64,000 nt of DNA, taken from positions 62,001-126,000 of the forward strand of contig NZ_JABBFV010000008.1 in assembly GCF_012927105.1 (NCBI RefSeq). Reading direction: 5' to 3'. The notes below the pieces were generated by a model. The model ran no database searches and was not told the DNA's origin. It saw only the letters and a program-made list of their open reading frames with translations. The DNA comes from Sphingobium psychrophilum (lineage in GTDB: Bacteria; Pseudomonadota; Alphaproteobacteria; Sphingomonadales; Sphingomonadaceae). The position numbers were made by a program, and so were the translations under genes. Shown here piece by piece: positions 53,814 to 64,000 of this stretch. Position 1 is the stretch's first letter, and each line of letters opens with the position of its first letter.

Positions 53814-55259
53814 ATGGCTGACAATCCGATGCTGAAATTTGTGGGTAAGGCGCAATCCTATCCGGAAAAGCGCGCGGCGGATGACCGCGCCGACGATTTC
53901 CTCGAAATCAGCCGCAGCTTCATCCTGGACAAGGCGGAGGAACAGGCGTCGCGTTGCTCGCAATGCGGTGTGCCCTATTGTTCGACCCATTGCCCGCTGC
54001 ACAATCATATTCCCGACTGGCTGCGTCTGACGGCCGAGGGCCGCTTGCGCGAAGCCTATGAGCTGTCGAACCTGACCAGCACCATGCCCGAAATCTGCGG
54101 CCGCATCTGCCCGCAGGATCGCCTGTGCGAGGGCAATTGCGTCATCGAATTTTCCGGCCATGGCGCCGTCACCATCGGCTCGGTTGAAAAATACATCACC
54201 GATACCGCGTGGAAGGAGGGCTGGGTCGAAGCGCTGGTTCCCGGCGCGCCCAACGGCCAGTCGGTCGGCGTCATCGGCGCGGGTCCGGCGGGGCTTACGA
54301 CGGCGGAATATCTGCGCGTCGCGGGCTATGAGGTCCATGTCTACGACCGGCACGACCGCGCCGGCGGCCTGCTGACCTATGGCATCCCCGGCTTCAAGCT
54401 GGAGAAAGACATTGTCATGCGCCGGGTCCAGCGCCTCAAGGATGGCGGCATCGTCTTCCACGAGAATTTCGAGATCGGCCGCGATGCGACGCTGGAAGGC
54501 CTGCGCGCCAAGCATGACGCGATCCTGATCGCGACCGGCGTCTACAAGCCGCGCGACATCAAGGCGCCGGGCGTCGGCGCCGCGGGCGTGGTCAAGGCGC
54601 TTGATTACCTCACCGCCTCCAACAAGGCGGGCTTCGGCGACGCGGTGCCGGAACATGACGACGGGTCGCTGCTGGCGACGGGCAAGAATGTCGTCGTCAT
54701 CGGCGGCGGCGACACCGCGATGGACTGCGTCCGCACCGCCATCCGCCAGGGTGCCAAGTCGGTGAAGTGCCTCTATCGTCGCGACCGGGAAAATATGCCC
54801 GGATCGCAGCGCGAAGTCGCCAATGCCGAGGAAGAGGGCGTCGAATTCGTCTGGCTGACCGCCCCGATCGCGTTTGAAGGCACGGAGCACGTCACCGGCG
54901 TCAAGGTCACCAAGATGCGCCTGGGCCAGCCCGACGCCTCCGGCCGCCGCGCACCCGAAGCCGATCCGGGCAGCGAACATACGCTGGAGGCGGACCTCGT
55001 CATCAAGGCGCTGGGCTATGACCCCGAAGACCTGCCCAAATTGTTCGGCAGCGAAGACCTGTCCGTCACCCGTTGGGGCACGCTGCGCGTCGATCACAAG
55101 ACGATGATGACCAGCGTGGACGGCGTGTTTGCGGCCGGCGACATCGTGCGCGGCGCAAGCCTGGTCGTCTGGGCGATCCGCGACGGCCGCGACGTGACCG
55201 ACCATATGCACCGCTATCTGAAGGCCAAGGCGAAGGCGCGACAGTCCGTCGCAGCCTGA
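53814..55259 (+). CDS. gltD: Glutamate synthase (NADPH) small subunit
   Basis: 481 residues from MADNPMLKFVGKAQSYPEKR behind AGGGGCG. Two 4Fe-4S cysteine clusters (CSQCGVPYCSTHCPLHNHIP; CGRICPQDRLCEGNCV), FAD-binding GVIGAGPAGLTTAEYL, NADPH-binding VVIGGGDTAMDCVRTAI, and the C-terminal GVFAAGDIVRGASLVVWAI. Feeds electrons to GltB. Gene order is small subunit first. Confidence 0.96.
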   Translation: MADNPMLKFVGKAQSYPEKRAADDRADDFLEISRSFILDKAEEQASRCSQCGVPYCSTHCPLHNHIPDWLRLTAEGRLREAYELSNLTSTMPEICGRICPQDRLCEGNCVIEFSGHGAVTIGSVEKYITDTAWKEGWVEALVPGAPNGQSVGVIGAGPAGLTTAEYLRVAGYEVHVYDRHDRAGGLLTYGIPGFKLEKDIVMRRVQRLKDGGIVFHENFEIGRDATLEGLRAKHDAILIATGVYKPRDIKAPGVGAAGVVKALDYLTASNKAGFGDAVPEHDDGSLLATGKNVVVIGGGDTAMDCVRTAIRQGAKSVKCLYRRDRENMPGSQREVANAEEEGVEFVWLTAPIAFEGTEHVTGVKVTKMRLGQPDASGRRAPEADPGSEHTLEADLVIKALGYDPEDLPKLFGSEDLSVTRWGTLRVDHKTMMTSVDGVFAAGDIVRGASLVVWAIRDGRDVTDHMHRYLKAKAKARQSVAA

Positions 55260-55304
55260 TCGCCCCGCCTTTTTGAATATCGTCATCGGAAGGATATCCC
55301 GATC

Positions 55305-58300
55305 ATGACTGAGCAGACACAGTTCACCGCCAGCCCCGAAGAACGCGCACGGATCGCGGCCGAGGGCATGTATCATCCCGACATGGAAGGCGACGCCTGT
55401 GGCGTGGGGCTGGTCGCCGCGACCGACGGCCGGCCCAGCCGCCGCGTCGTCGCCAGCGCGATCGATGCGCTCAAGGCCGTATGGCACCGCGGCGCAGTCG
55501 ATGCCGATGGCAAGACCGGCGATGGCGCTGGCATCCATGTCGACCTGCCGGTGCGATTCTTCGACGATGCGATTGCGGATTCCGGCCACAAGCCGCTGCC
55601 CAATCGCCTTGCCGTCGGCATGATCTTCCTGCCGCGCACGGACCTGTCCGCCCAGGAAACCTGCCGCACCATCGTAGAAGCCGAGATCATCGAGGCCGGC
55701 TACACCATCTATGGCTGGCGACAAGTGCCGGTGGACGTATCCGTCATCGGCGAAAAGGCGCAGCGCACGCGCCCCGAAATCGAGCAGATCATGATCGCCG
55801 GCCCGATGCCGGAAGAACGCGATCAGGCCGAGTTCGAGAAGGATCTTTACCTGATCCGCCGCCGGATCGAAAAGCAGGTGATCGCCGCGCAGATTCAGGA
55901 TTTCTACGTCTGCTCGCTGTCCTGCCGCTCTATCATCTACAAGGGGCTGTTCCTCGCCGAATCGCTGTCGGTCTTCTTCCCCGATTTGCAGGACGAGCGG
56001 TTCGAAAGCCGCGTTGCCATCTTCCACCAGCGCTATTCGACCAACACCTTCCCGCAATGGTGGCTGGCCCAGCCGTTCCGCACCCTCGCCCATAATGGCG
56101 AAATCAACACGATTCGCGGTAACAAGAACTGGATGAAGAGCCACGAGATCAAGATGGCGAGCCTCGCCTTCGGCGAGCAGTCGGAGGATATCAAGCCCGT
56201 CATCCCGGCCGGCGCGTCCGATACCGCCGCACTCGACGCCGTGTTCGAAGCGATCTGCCGCTCGGGCCGCGACGCGCCAACGGCCAAGCTGATGCTGGTG
56301 CCCGAAGCATGGCAGGCGCAGAGCGCCGACCTGCCCAAGCCCCATGCCGACATGTACGACTATCTCGCCTCCGTCATGGAGCCTTGGGACGGCCCGGCTG
56401 CGCTCGCCATGACTGACGGCCGCTGGGTCGTGGCTGGCGTCGACCGCAACGCGCTGCGCCCGCTGCGCTACACGCTGACCGGCGACAATCTGCTGATCGT
56501 GGGGTCCGAAACCGGCATGGTCGTCGTGCCCGAAACCACCATCGTCAAAAAGGGCCGCATGGGTCCGGGCCAGATGATCGCCGTCGACCTGCTCGAAGGC
56601 GAAATCTATGACGACCGCGCGATCAAGGATCGGATCGCGGGCGAACGCCCCTATGGCGAACTGATCAAGGATTTCCTGACTGTCGCGGACCTCGCCGAAG
56701 CGCCGACCGCGCTGCCGGGCTGGGACAAGGCCGAACTGACCCGCCGCCAGGTCGCCGCCAACCTGACGCTGGAGGATCTGGAACTGATCCTCTCGCCGAT
56801 GGTGGAGGACGCCAAGGAAGCGATCGGGTCGATGGGCGACGACACGCCGCTGGCCGTCATCTCGGACAAGCCGCGCACGATCAGCCATTTCTTCCGCCAG
56901 AATTTCAGCCAGGTCACCAACCCGCCGATCGACCCTTTGCGCGAACGGCATGTGATGAGCCTGAAGACGCGCTTCTCCAACCTCCACAACATATTGGAGG
57001 AAGGCGCGCAGAACAGCCATGTGCTGGTGCTGGAATCGCCGGTCGTGACCAGCGCGGAATGGGCGCGGCTCAAGGCCTATTTCGGCCCGTCCGTGGCCGA
57101 GATCGACTGCACCTTCCCCGCGAGCGGCGGGCAGGAGCAGTTGCGCGCTGCCATTTCCCGCATCCGTGAGGAGGCCGAACAGGCGGTGCGCGAAGGCCGC
57201 ACCGAAATCTTCCTGACCGATGAGGGCGTCAGCGCGACACGCGCCGCGATCGCGGGCGTATTGGCGGCCGCCGCTGTGCACACGCATCTGGTGCGCAAGG
57301 GGCTGCGCTCCTACGCATCGATCAACGTCCGGTCCTCCGAAGCGCTCGACACCCATTATTTCGCGGTGCTGATCGGCGTCGGCGCGACCACGGTGAACGC
57401 CTATCTGGCCGAAGCCAGCATCGCCGACCGACATGCCCGCGGCCTGTTCGGCGACTTGTCGCTCGACGCCTGTTTCGAACGCTATCGCGTCGCGATCAAC
57501 GAAGGCCTGCTTAAGATCATGTCCAAAATGGGCATCGCGGTCATCAGCAGCTATCGCGGCGGCTATAATTTCGAAGCGGTCGGCCTGTCCCGCGCGCTGG
57601 TGAACGATCTCTTCCCCGGCATGCCCGCGAAGATTTCGGGCGAAGGCTACGCCTCGCTGCACTACAGCGCGATGCTGCGCCATGAACAGGCGTTCGACGC
57701 GGCGGTGGTGCGCCTGCCGATCGGCGGCTTTTACCGCCAGCGCCAGGGTGGTGAGAGCCACGCCTATTCCGCCCAACTGATGCACCTGTTGCAGACCGCG
57801 GTCGCGACCGACAGCTATTCGACCTATCTGCAATTTTCGCGCGGCGTGCGTGATTTGCCACCGGTTTACCTCCGCGACCTGATGGAGTTCAATTTCGCCC
57901 GCGAAGCCGTGCCGATCGACGAGGTGGAAGCCACCACCGAAATCCGCAAGCGCTTCGTGACGCCGGGCATGTCGCTGGGTGCGCTCAGTCCCGAAGCGCA
58001 TGAGACGCTGGCGATCGCGATGAACCGCATCGGCGCGAAGGCGGTGTCGGGCGAAGGCGGCGAGGACGCGAACCGCTTCAAGCCCTATGAGAATGGCGAC
58101 AACGCCAACTCGGTCATCAAGCAGATCGCGTCCGGCCGCTTCGGCGTCCATGCCGAATATCTCGCCTCGGCCGAAGAGATCGAGATCAAGGTCGCGCAGG
58201 GCGCAAAGCCCGGCGAAGGGGGCCAACTGCCCGGCTTCAAGGTGACCGAATTTATCGCCAAGCTGCGCCACTCGACGCCCGGCGTGACGCTCATCTCGCC

Positions 58301-59846
58301 CCCGCCGCATCACGACATCTATTCGATCGAGGATCTGGCGCAGCTCATCTACGACTGCAAGATGATCAACCCGCGCGCCCGCGTCTGCGTGAAGCTGGTC
58401 AGCCAGGCGGGCATCGGCACGGTGGCGGCGGGCGTGGCGAAGGCCCATGCCGACGTCATCCTGATCGCCGGCCATGTCGGCGGCACCGGCGCATCGCCCC
58501 AGACCAGCATCAAATATGCCGGAACCCCTTGGGAAATGGGCCTATCCGAAGCCAACCAGGTGCTGACGCTTAATGGCTTGCGCCATCGGGTGAAGCTGCG
58601 CACCGACGGCGGCCTCAAGACCGGGCGCGACATCGTCATCGCCGCGATCCTGGGCGCGGAGGAATATGGCATCGGCACGCTCAGCCTCGTCGCCATGGGC
58701 TGCATCATGGTGCGTCAGTGCCACAGCAACACCTGCCCCGTGGGCGTGTGCGTGCAGGATGAGGCCCTGCGCCAGAAGTTCACCGGCACGCCGGAGAAGG
58801 TCATCAACCTGATGACCTTCATCGCCGAGGAAGTGCGTGAAGTCCTCGCGCGCCTGGGCTTCCGCAGCCTGGACGAGGTGATCGGGCGCACCGAGCTACT
58901 TAAGCAGGTCAATCGCGGGGCCGAACATCTCGATGATCTCGACCTCAACCCGATCCTGGCCAAGGTGGATGCGCCCGACGACCAGCGCCGCTTTTCGCTG
59001 ACGCAATGGCGCAACGAAGTGCCCGACAGCCTGGACGCGCAGATGATGCGCGACGCCAAGGCCGTGTTCGAACGGGGCGAGAAGATGCAGCTGACCTATA
59101 CGGTGCGCAACACCCACCGCGCGGTCGGCACCCGGCTGTCGTCCGCCGTAACCGACCGGTTCGGTATGTCGACGCTCGCGGACGGCCATCTGACCGTGCG
59201 CCTGCGCGGGTCGGCCGGCCAGTCGCTCGGTGCCTTCCTGTGCAAGGGCATCACGCTGGAGGTCTTCGGCGACGCCAACGATTATGTCGGCAAGGGTCTG
59301 TCAGGCGGCATCATCAAGGTGCGCACGACCGTATCCAGCCCGCTGTCGTCGAAGGACAACACGATCATCGGCAACACTGTCCTCTACGGCGCGACCAGCG
59401 GCAAGCTGTTTGCGGCAGGCCAGGCCGGTGAGCGCTTTGCGGTCCGCAATTCGGGCGCGCAGGTGGTCGTGGAGGGCTGCGGTGCCAATGGCTGCGAATA
59501 TATGACCGGCGGAACCGCGGTCATCCTGGGCAAGACCGGCGCCAATTTCGGCGCGGGCATGACCGGCGGCATGGCCTTTATTTTGGACGAGGATGGAAGC
59601 TTCCCCGCGCAGGCGAACCCCGAAGGCATCGTCTGGCAGCGGCTGGACAGCGCCCATTGGGAGGCGCAGGTCAAGGCGCTGATCGCCGAACATGCGGTGG
59701 CGACGGACAGCAAATGGTCCAACACCATCCTAGACGACTGGGATCGCTGGCGCCGCTATATCTGGCAGGTGTGTCCGAAGGAAATGCTGGGCCGCCTCGC
59801 CCATCCGCTGAGCGATAGCGCGGTGGAAACGGTCGCGGCCGAATAA
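55305..59846 (+). CDS. gltB: Glutamate synthase (NADPH) large subunit
   Basis: 1513 residues. Class II glutaminase with the nucleophilic Cys in GDACGVGLVAATDG (a propeptide of about 30 residues before it would be removed), then the central domain, the FMN-binding synthase domain (GEGGEDANRFKPYENGDNAN, HHDIYSIEDLAQLIYD, AGHVGGTGASPQTSIKYAGT), the 3Fe-4S cysteines (MGCIMVRQCHSNTCPVGVCV), and the GXGXG beta-helix (about 1260-1460). Converts 2-oxoglutarate and glutamine to two glutamates. 45 bp after gltD. Confidence 0.97.
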   Translation: MTEQTQFTASPEERARIAAEGMYHPDMEGDACGVGLVAATDGRPSRRVVASAIDALKAVWHRGAVDADGKTGDGAGIHVDLPVRFFDDAIADSGHKPLPNRLAVGMIFLPRTDLSAQETCRTIVEAEIIEAGYTIYGWRQVPVDVSVIGEKAQRTRPEIEQIMIAGPMPEERDQAEFEKDLYLIRRRIEKQVIAAQIQDFYVCSLSCRSIIYKGLFLAESLSVFFPDLQDERFESRVAIFHQRYSTNTFPQWWLAQPFRTLAHNGEINTIRGNKNWMKSHEIKMASLAFGEQSEDIKPVIPAGASDTAALDAVFEAICRSGRDAPTAKLMLVPEAWQAQSADLPKPHADMYDYLASVMEPWDGPAALAMTDGRWVVAGVDRNALRPLRYTLTGDNLLIVGSETGMVVVPETTIVKKGRMGPGQMIAVDLLEGEIYDDRAIKDRIAGERPYGELIKDFLTVADLAEAPTALPGWDKAELTRRQVAANLTLEDLELILSPMVEDAKEAIGSMGDDTPLAVISDKPRTISHFFRQNFSQVTNPPIDPLRERHVMSLKTRFSNLHNILEEGAQNSHVLVLESPVVTSAEWARLKAYFGPSVAEIDCTFPASGGQEQLRAAISRIREEAEQAVREGRTEIFLTDEGVSATRAAIAGVLAAAAVHTHLVRKGLRSYASINVRSSEALDTHYFAVLIGVGATTVNAYLAEASIADRHARGLFGDLSLDACFERYRVAINEGLLKIMSKMGIAVISSYRGGYNFEAVGLSRALVNDLFPGMPAKISGEGYASLHYSAMLRHEQAFDAAVVRLPIGGFYRQRQGGESHAYSAQLMHLLQTAVATDSYSTYLQFSRGVRDLPPVYLRDLMEFNFAREAVPIDEVEATTEIRKRFVTPGMSLGALSPEAHETLAIAMNRIGAKAVSGEGGEDANRFKPYENGDNANSVIKQIASGRFGVHAEYLASAEEIEIKVAQGAKPGEGGQLPGFKVTEFIAKLRHSTPGVTLISPPPHHDIYSIEDLAQLIYDCKMINPRARVCVKLVSQAGIGTVAAGVAKAHADVILIAGHVGGTGASPQTSIKYAGTPWEMGLSEANQVLTLNGLRHRVKLRTDGGLKTGRDIVIAAILGAEEYGIGTLSLVAMGCIMVRQCHSNTCPVGVCVQDEALRQKFTGTPEKVINLMTFIAEEVREVLARLGFRSLDEVIGRTELLKQVNRGAEHLDDLDLNPILAKVDAPDDQRRFSLTQWRNEVPDSLDAQMMRDAKAVFERGEKMQLTYTVRNTHRAVGTRLSSAVTDRFGMSTLADGHLTVRLRGSAGQSLGAFLCKGITLEVFGDANDYVGKGLSGGIIKVRTTVSSPLSSKDNTIIGNTVLYGATSGKLFAAGQAGERFAVRNSGAQVVVEGCGANGCEYMTGGTAVILGKTGANFGAGMTGGMAFILDEDGSFPAQANPEGIVWQRLDSAHWEAQVKALIAEHAVATDSKWSNTILDDWDRWRRYIWQVCPKEMLGRLAHPLSDSAVETVAAE

Positions 59847-59852
59847 AGCGAT

Positions 59853-60347
59853 TTAAGGTTGCATGTCTGCCGTCGTCGCCACCAGCGTCGGCGGCGGAAC
59901 TGCGTCTGGCTCGGTGCGCGTCAAGATCACGGGCGGCGGCGAGTCGTCGGCGACGAATCGCGTGGCATGCAGCGGCACGATACGGACCGGCGCAGGCGCG
60001 GCGGCGGGCATGATGTCTTCGGGCGGCTGTTCCGCCTCATAATCCTGAATCACCGGATCGCTACTCCCGTGGGTCATGGCGTCCAAGTCCACCCCCGCCA
60101 TGTCCGCCTGCCAGCGCCGCTCGGCCAGTGTAGGGCCGCAACCGGTGCAATGGATCGCCCCCGGCCCCTTCTGCATTGCAAGGGACGTATCGGTCGCCGC
60201 CTGATCGGCGATCACCGTCTCCACATATTCGCTGGCGTTGCGCGCCGGACCCTGCGGGCTGGTGACATAGCCGCCCAGGCCCAGCCCCATCATGGCCGCC
60301 ACGCCCAGGGTCGCGCCAGTACCCATCCAGAAATGCGCCGTCATCAT
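59853..60347 (-). CDS. Hypothetical protein with N-terminal helix and CTGC motif
   Basis: 164 residues from the first of two adjacent ATGs, 7 nt after GGGAG. One transmembrane helix (GATLGVAAMMGLGLGGYV), then an external region with a C-x2-C pair (IHCTGCGPTLAERRWQADMA) and a proline/valine-rich tail. The double cysteine might bind metal or form a disulfide. Convergent with gltB (6 bp apart). No family recognised. Confidence 0.7.
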   Translation of the reverse strand: MMTAHFWMGTGATLGVAAMMGLGLGGYVTSPQGPARNASEYVETVIADQAATDTSLAMQKGPGAIHCTGCGPTLAERRWQADMAGVDLDAMTHGSSDPVIQDYEAEQPPEDIMPAAAPAPVRIVPLHATRFVADDSPPPVILTRTEPDAVPPPTLVATTADMQP

Positions 60348-60507
60348 GTGGTGTCTCCCACGGCGGCCGCCCCCTCGCAGGGCAACAGCATCACCTTCTC
60401 CGATCAATCATAACGCGGATGCCGATCACTTGTTGCATGGTGTAAAAGCCTTTGCTAAGGGCCGCCTCCTACCAAGGCACCGGCCCCGCCGGTTTCCCTG
60501 TTGATGT

Positions 60508-60594
60508 GCGGCCATGGCGGAATTGGTAGACGCGCAACGTTGAGGTCGTTGTGGGCGAAAGCCCGTGGAAGTTCGAGTCTTCTTGGCCGCACCA
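60508..60594 (+). tRNA. tRNA-Leu (anticodon GAG)
   Basis: 87 nt including encoded CCA. Acceptor GCGGCCA/TGGCCGC; anticodon stem CAACG/CGTTG around TTGAGGT (anticodon GAG); long variable arm TGGGCGAAAGCCCGT as in class II tRNA; T-loop TTCGAGT. Confidence 0.95.
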
Positions 60595-60718
60595 TCACTA
60601 TCCCGCGCCATCGCCATCAGGGCGAGAGGCCGGGAAAGCTGGCTGAAACAGGTCAGAAACTTCACTCCCCAACATATTGGCTGTTGCATTGCAACAAGCG
60701 GTGGCGTTTGATCCGGCC

Positions 60719-63700
60719 ATGCTCAAGGCCGCCCTCCACCACCTCACCGCCTATCGTTACAACCGCCCGATCCGGCTCGGTCCGCAGGTCATCCGCCTGC
60801 GCCCCGCGCCGCATAGTCGGACCAAGGTGCCCAATTATGCGCTAAAGATCGAGCCGGCGAACCATTTCCTGAACTGGCAGCAGGACCCGCACGGCAATTG
60901 GCTGGCGCGCGTGGTGTTCCCCGACCCGGTCGATCATTTCCGCATCCAGGTCGATCTCCTTGCCGATCTCGACATCATCAATCCGTTCGACTTCTTCGTG
61001 GAGCCTTATGCGGAAAATTACCCCTTCGCCTATGACGACCAGCTAAAGACCGACCTCGCCGCCTATTTCGATATCGAGGATCAGGGGCCAAGGTTCGAGG
61101 CGATGGTCGCCCAATATGATGGCTATCAAAGCCGCACGGTCGATTTCCTGGTCGAGGTGAACCGCCGCCTGCAACAACAGGTCGGCTATGTCATCCGCAT
61201 GGAGGCGGGCGTGCAGACGCCCGAAGAGACGCTGGACGTCGGCACCGGCTCCTGCCGGGATTCGGCCTGGCTGCTGGTGCAACTGCTGCGCCGGCTGGGC
61301 TTCGCCGCGCGCTTCGTGTCGGGCTATTCGATCCAGCTGGTCGCCGATGTCGAACCGATCGAAGGGCCAAAGGGCGTCACCCAGGACGTGGTCGATCTCC
61401 ACGCCTGGGCGGAGGCCTATGTGCCCGGCGCGGGCTGGGTCGCGCTCGACGCCACCAGCGGCATGTTCGCGGGCGAAGGGCATATCCCGCTCTGCGCCAC
61501 GCCGCACTACAAGTCCGCCGCACCGATCAGCGGCATGGCCGAACCCGCCGAAGTCGATTTCGAATTTGCCATGACCGTCAGTCGCATCGCCGAAGCGGTG
61601 CGCATCACCAAGCCTTTCACCGACAGCCGCTGGGACGCGGTGATGGCGCTGGGGGCAAAGGTGGACGCAGACCTCATCGCCCAGGACGTGCGCCTGACCA
61701 CCGGCGGCGAACCGACATTCGTGGTGGAAGACGGCGGCGATGAAGGCGAATGGAATGGCGACGCGGTCGGCCCGACCAAGGCCGCCTATGCCGACCGGCT
61801 GATCCGCAAGCTGCGCGCAGAATTTGCCCCCGGCGGCCTGCTTCACCATGGTCAAGGCAAATGGTATCCGGGCGAAAGCCTGCCGCGCTGGGCCTATGCG
61901 GTCTATTGGCGCAAGGACGGCACGCCAATCTGGCGCGACGACAGCCTGATCGCGCCCGATAACGCCCCCGAAGGGGCAGCGCAGGTCACGGCCGCGGACG
62001 CAAAGGCCTTCCTTGCCCATATGGCGACCAACATGGGCTTCACCGAAGACTATACCCATGCGGTCTATGAAGATCCGGCGGTGTGGGCGGTGAAGGAAGC
62101 GGACCTGCCGCTCAACGCCAGCCCCGAAGATCCCAAGATCAGCGATCCCGAAGCGCGCGCGCGGATGGTCAAGACGTTCGAACGCGGCCTCGACCAGCCG
62201 GTAGGCTATGTCCTGCCGGTGCAGCGTTGGCAGAGCCAGGTCGCGACCCCGCGCTGGCAGAGCGAAATCTGGCAGTTGCGCCGCGGCAAGCTGTTCGCGG
62301 TGCCGGGCGATTCGGCGCTGGGCTATCGCCTGCCGCTCGGCTCGCTACCCTATGTGCCGCCGTCCGACTATCCCTATATCCACCCCCGCGACACCAGCGA
62401 GCCGCGCGAGCCCCTGCCCGATTTCCGCGCTCAGGTGCCGCAACAGGCCAGCGTCGAGGACGTCCGCGCCCAGCAGGCCCAGCGCGTCGCCGGCCCGGAC
62501 GGCGGCGTCGCCGCGCAGGACCGGGTCGAGCAGGTCTTCATCGAAGGCGCGGTCCGCACCGCCGTTACTGTCGAGCCGCGCGGCCATTACCTCTCGGTCT
62601 TCCTGCCCCCGGTGCAGGCACTGGAAGATTATCTGGAATTGATCGCAGAGGTGGAGGCGACCGCCGAAGCGCTGCGCATCCCCGTGCGGATCGAGGGCTA
62701 TGCCCCCCCGCCAGACCCGCGCATCGACGTATTGAAGGCCACGCCCGATCCCGGCGTGATCGAAGTCAACGTCCAGCCCGCGTCCAGCTGGGACGAAACG
62801 GTGGCGATCACCGAACGCGTCTATGCGCTGGCCCGCGAATGTGATCTGACCGCCGACAAGTTCATGGTGGACGGCCGATCGGTCGGCACCGGCGGCGGCA
62901 ACCATATCGTGCTGGGCGGCGCGACCCTGACCGATTCGCCCTTTATCCGCCGCCCGGACCTGCTGAAAAGCTTCGTCCTCTACTGGCAGCGGCATCCAGC
63001 GCTCTCCTACCTCTTTTCGGGCCTCTGCATCGGCCCGACGAGCCAGGCGCCGCGCATCGACGAAGCGCGGCATGACGGCCTGTACGAGTTGGAGATCGCG
63101 CTGGCGCAGGTGCCCAACCCGTTTGCGGGCGAGGGCGCAGCGCCGCCCCCCTGGCTCGTCGATCGCCTGTTCCGCAACCTGCTGGTCGACGTCACCGGCA
63201 ACACCCACCGCACCGAAATCTGCATCGACAAGATGTTCTCGCCAGACGGCCCGACCGGTCGTCTTGGCCTGCTGGAGTTTCGCGGGTTCGAAATGCCCCC
63301 CGAAGCGCGGATGAGCCTGGCCCAGCAATTGCTGATCCGCGCGCTCGCCGCCTGGTTCTGGCGTCAGCCGCAACAGGGTAGCCTCATTCGCTGGGGCACG
63401 ACGTTGCACGACCGCTTCATGCTGCCCCATTTCGTCTGGGCCGATTTTCTGGAAGTCCTGTCGGACCTGCGCGGCGCGGGCTATGATTTCGACCCCAATT
63501 GGTTCGAAGCGCAGCGCCAGTTCCGCTTTCCGATCCATGGCGCGGTCGATGCGGGCGGCGTGGGCCTTGAAATCACCCATGCGCTCGAACCCTGGAACGT
63601 GCTGGGCGAAACCGGCGCGATCGGCGGCACAGTGCGCTATGTCGATTCATCGACCGAACGGTTGCAGGTCCGCGCCACCGGCCTCGTCGCCGGGCGGCAT

Positions 63701-64000
63701 ATCGTAACCTGCAACGGCCGCCGGGTGCCAATGACGGCAACGTCCGTGCCCGGCGAGGGCGTGGGTGGCGTGCGCTACAAGGCGTGGACGCCCGCCAATT
63801 GCCTCCACCCCAATCTGCCCGCCAACGCGCCATTGACCTTCGATGTGCTCGACAGCTGGAGCGGCCGGTCGCTGGGCGGCTGCGTCTATCATGTCGCGCA
63901 TCCGGGCGGGCGCAATTACGACACGCTGCCGGTCAATGGCTATGAGGCCGAAGCCCGGCGCAAGGCGCGCTTCCAAGATTATGGCCATACCCCCGGCCAG
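60719..64000 (+). CDS. Large transglutaminase-like protein with DUF2126 (runs off the window)
   Basis: At least 1094 residues, no stop before the window end. Start at [20 protein letters not shown]; a GTG six codons upstream is possible. N-terminal bacterial transglutaminase domain, then the core with the triad C179 ([12 protein letters not shown]), H228 ([12 protein letters not shown]) and D244 (ALDATSG). From about residue 320 comes a long DUF2126-type region ([47 protein letters not shown]). Relatives often sit near ATP-grasp/alpha-E peptide-type genes; those would lie to the right of the window. Reaction unknown. Confidence 0.93.
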   Translation, partial: MLKAALHHLTAYRYNRPIRLGPQVIRLRPAPHSRTKVPNYALKIEPANHFLNWQQDPHGNWLARVVFPDPVDHFRIQVDLLADLDIINPFDFFVEPYAENYPFAYDDQLKTDLAAYFDIEDQGPRFEAMVAQYDGYQSRTVDFLVEVNRRLQQQVGYVIRMEAGVQTPEETLDVGTGSCRDSAWLLVQLLRRLGFAARFVSGYSIQLVADVEPIEGPKGVTQDVVDLHAWAEAYVPGAGWVALDATSGMFAGEGHIPLCATPHYKSAAPISGMAEPAEVDFEFAMTVSRIAEAVRITKPFTDSRWDAVMALGAKVDADLIAQDVRLTTGGEPTFVVEDGGDEGEWNGDAVGPTKAAYADRLIRKLRAEFAPGGLLHHGQGKWYPGESLPRWAYAVYWRKDGTPIWRDDSLIAPDNAPEGAAQVTAADAKAFLAHMATNMGFTEDYTHAVYEDPAVWAVKEADLPLNASPEDPKISDPEARARMVKTFERGLDQPVGYVLPVQRWQSQVATPRWQSEIWQLRRGKLFAVPGDSALGYRLPLGSLPYVPPSDYPYIHPRDTSEPREPLPDFRAQVPQQASVEDVRAQQAQRVAGPDGGVAAQDRVEQVFIEGAVRTAVTVEPRGHYLSVFLPPVQALEDYLELIAEVEATAEALRIPVRIEGYAPPPDPRIDVLKATPDPGVIEVNVQPASSWDETVAITERVYALARECDLTADKFMVDGRSVGTGGGNHIVLGGATLTDSPFIRRPDLLKSFVLYWQRHPALSYLFSGLCIGPTSQAPRIDEARHDGLYELEIALAQVPNPFAGEGAAPPPWLVDRLFRNLLVDVTGNTHRTEICIDKMFSPDGPTGRLGLLEFRGFEMPPEARMSLAQQLLIRALAAWFWRQPQQGSLIRWGTTLHDRFMLPHFVWADFLEVLSDLRGAGYDFDPNWFEAQRQFRFPIHGAVDAGGVGLEITHALEPWNVLGETGAIGGTVRYVDSSTERLQVRATGLVAGRHIVTCNGRRVPMTATSVPGEGVGGVRYKAWTPANCLHPNLPANAPLTFDVLDSWSGRSLGGCVYHVAHPGGRNYDTLPVNGYEAEARRKARFQDYGHTPGQ

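Noticed and set aside
53787..58475. Open frame of about 1560 codons on the minus strand opposite gltD-gltB
   Set aside because: Antisense shadow of GC-rich coding DNA: His/Arg/Asp-rich, no domains, while the plus strand carries well-conserved GltD and GltB.

Overview
The window is high-GC, gene-dense chromosomal DNA that looks like a member of the Sphingomonadaceae (Sphingobium/Sphingomonas type, Alphaproteobacteria). This is inferred from protein style and gene neighbourhoods: an Mth938-like gene next to secF, a bactofilin overlapping an M23 peptidase gene, rsfS-rlmH-envC-ctpA order, and scattered palindromes of the GTTCCCGCGCAGGCGGGAAC and CTCCGTTC/GAACGGAG types. No 16S rRNA gene is present, so the genus is not fixed.

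Layout. 1-4.5 kb: str operon on the minus strand (rpsL-rpsG-fusA-tuf, tuf cut by the window edge) behind a good sigma-70-type promoter. 4.5-8.6 kb: a GGDEF-EAL protein, then an M23 peptidase overlapping a bactofilin. 8.6-12.8 kb: repeats, small proteins, comM/yifB, and rlmE coupled to ppx. 13.1-16.6 kb: a 1162-residue serine-protease autotransporter. 16.8-21.8 kb: an M20 peptidase and yajC-secD-secF-Mth938. 21.9-24.4 kb: an accessory patch starting at tRNA-Pro(GGG), with an AT-richer ImmA/IrrE-membrane protein pair, a GH108 endolysin/3TM holin pair, and an unexplained segment with a near-complete anti-16S Shine-Dalgarno sequence. 24.4-28 kb: alpha operon rpsM-rpsK-rpoA-rplQ, detached from any spc genes.

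28-36 kb: an S9 peptidase, an orphan EF-Tu-domain-III-like protein, two membrane transporters, guaA and an aminotransferase. 36-41 kb: a GlxA-type regulator divergent from an alpha/beta hydrolase and SDR, then rmuC. 41.2-46.4 kb: nadD-rsfS-rlmH-envC-ctpA, with a vapBC toxin-antitoxin pair lodged between envC and ctpA. 46.5-48.6 kb: dsbB, coq7 and two tandem paralogous four-cysteine secreted proteins. 48.7-53.6 kb: an amidase, a DUF1801 protein, a yybP-ykoY-type manganese riboswitch ahead of a GDT1-family exporter, an NDUFA9-like protein and uppP. 53.8-59.8 kb: gltD-gltB. 60.5 kb to the end: tRNA-Leu(GAG) and a very large transglutaminase/DUF2126 protein that runs off the window.

Most of the window is housekeeping: translation, Sec export, cell-wall remodelling (M23, EnvC, CtpA, UppP), nitrogen assimilation, purine, NAD and ubiquinone synthesis. 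The best candidates for something undescribed are the regulatory-looking mini-gene at 24.2 kb, the four-Cys tandem paralogues near dsbB, the orphan EF-Tu domain III protein, the stand-alone lysis cassette, and the ImmA/IrrE-membrane pair beside tRNA-Pro. No CRISPR array, insertion sequence or complete prophage was seen.
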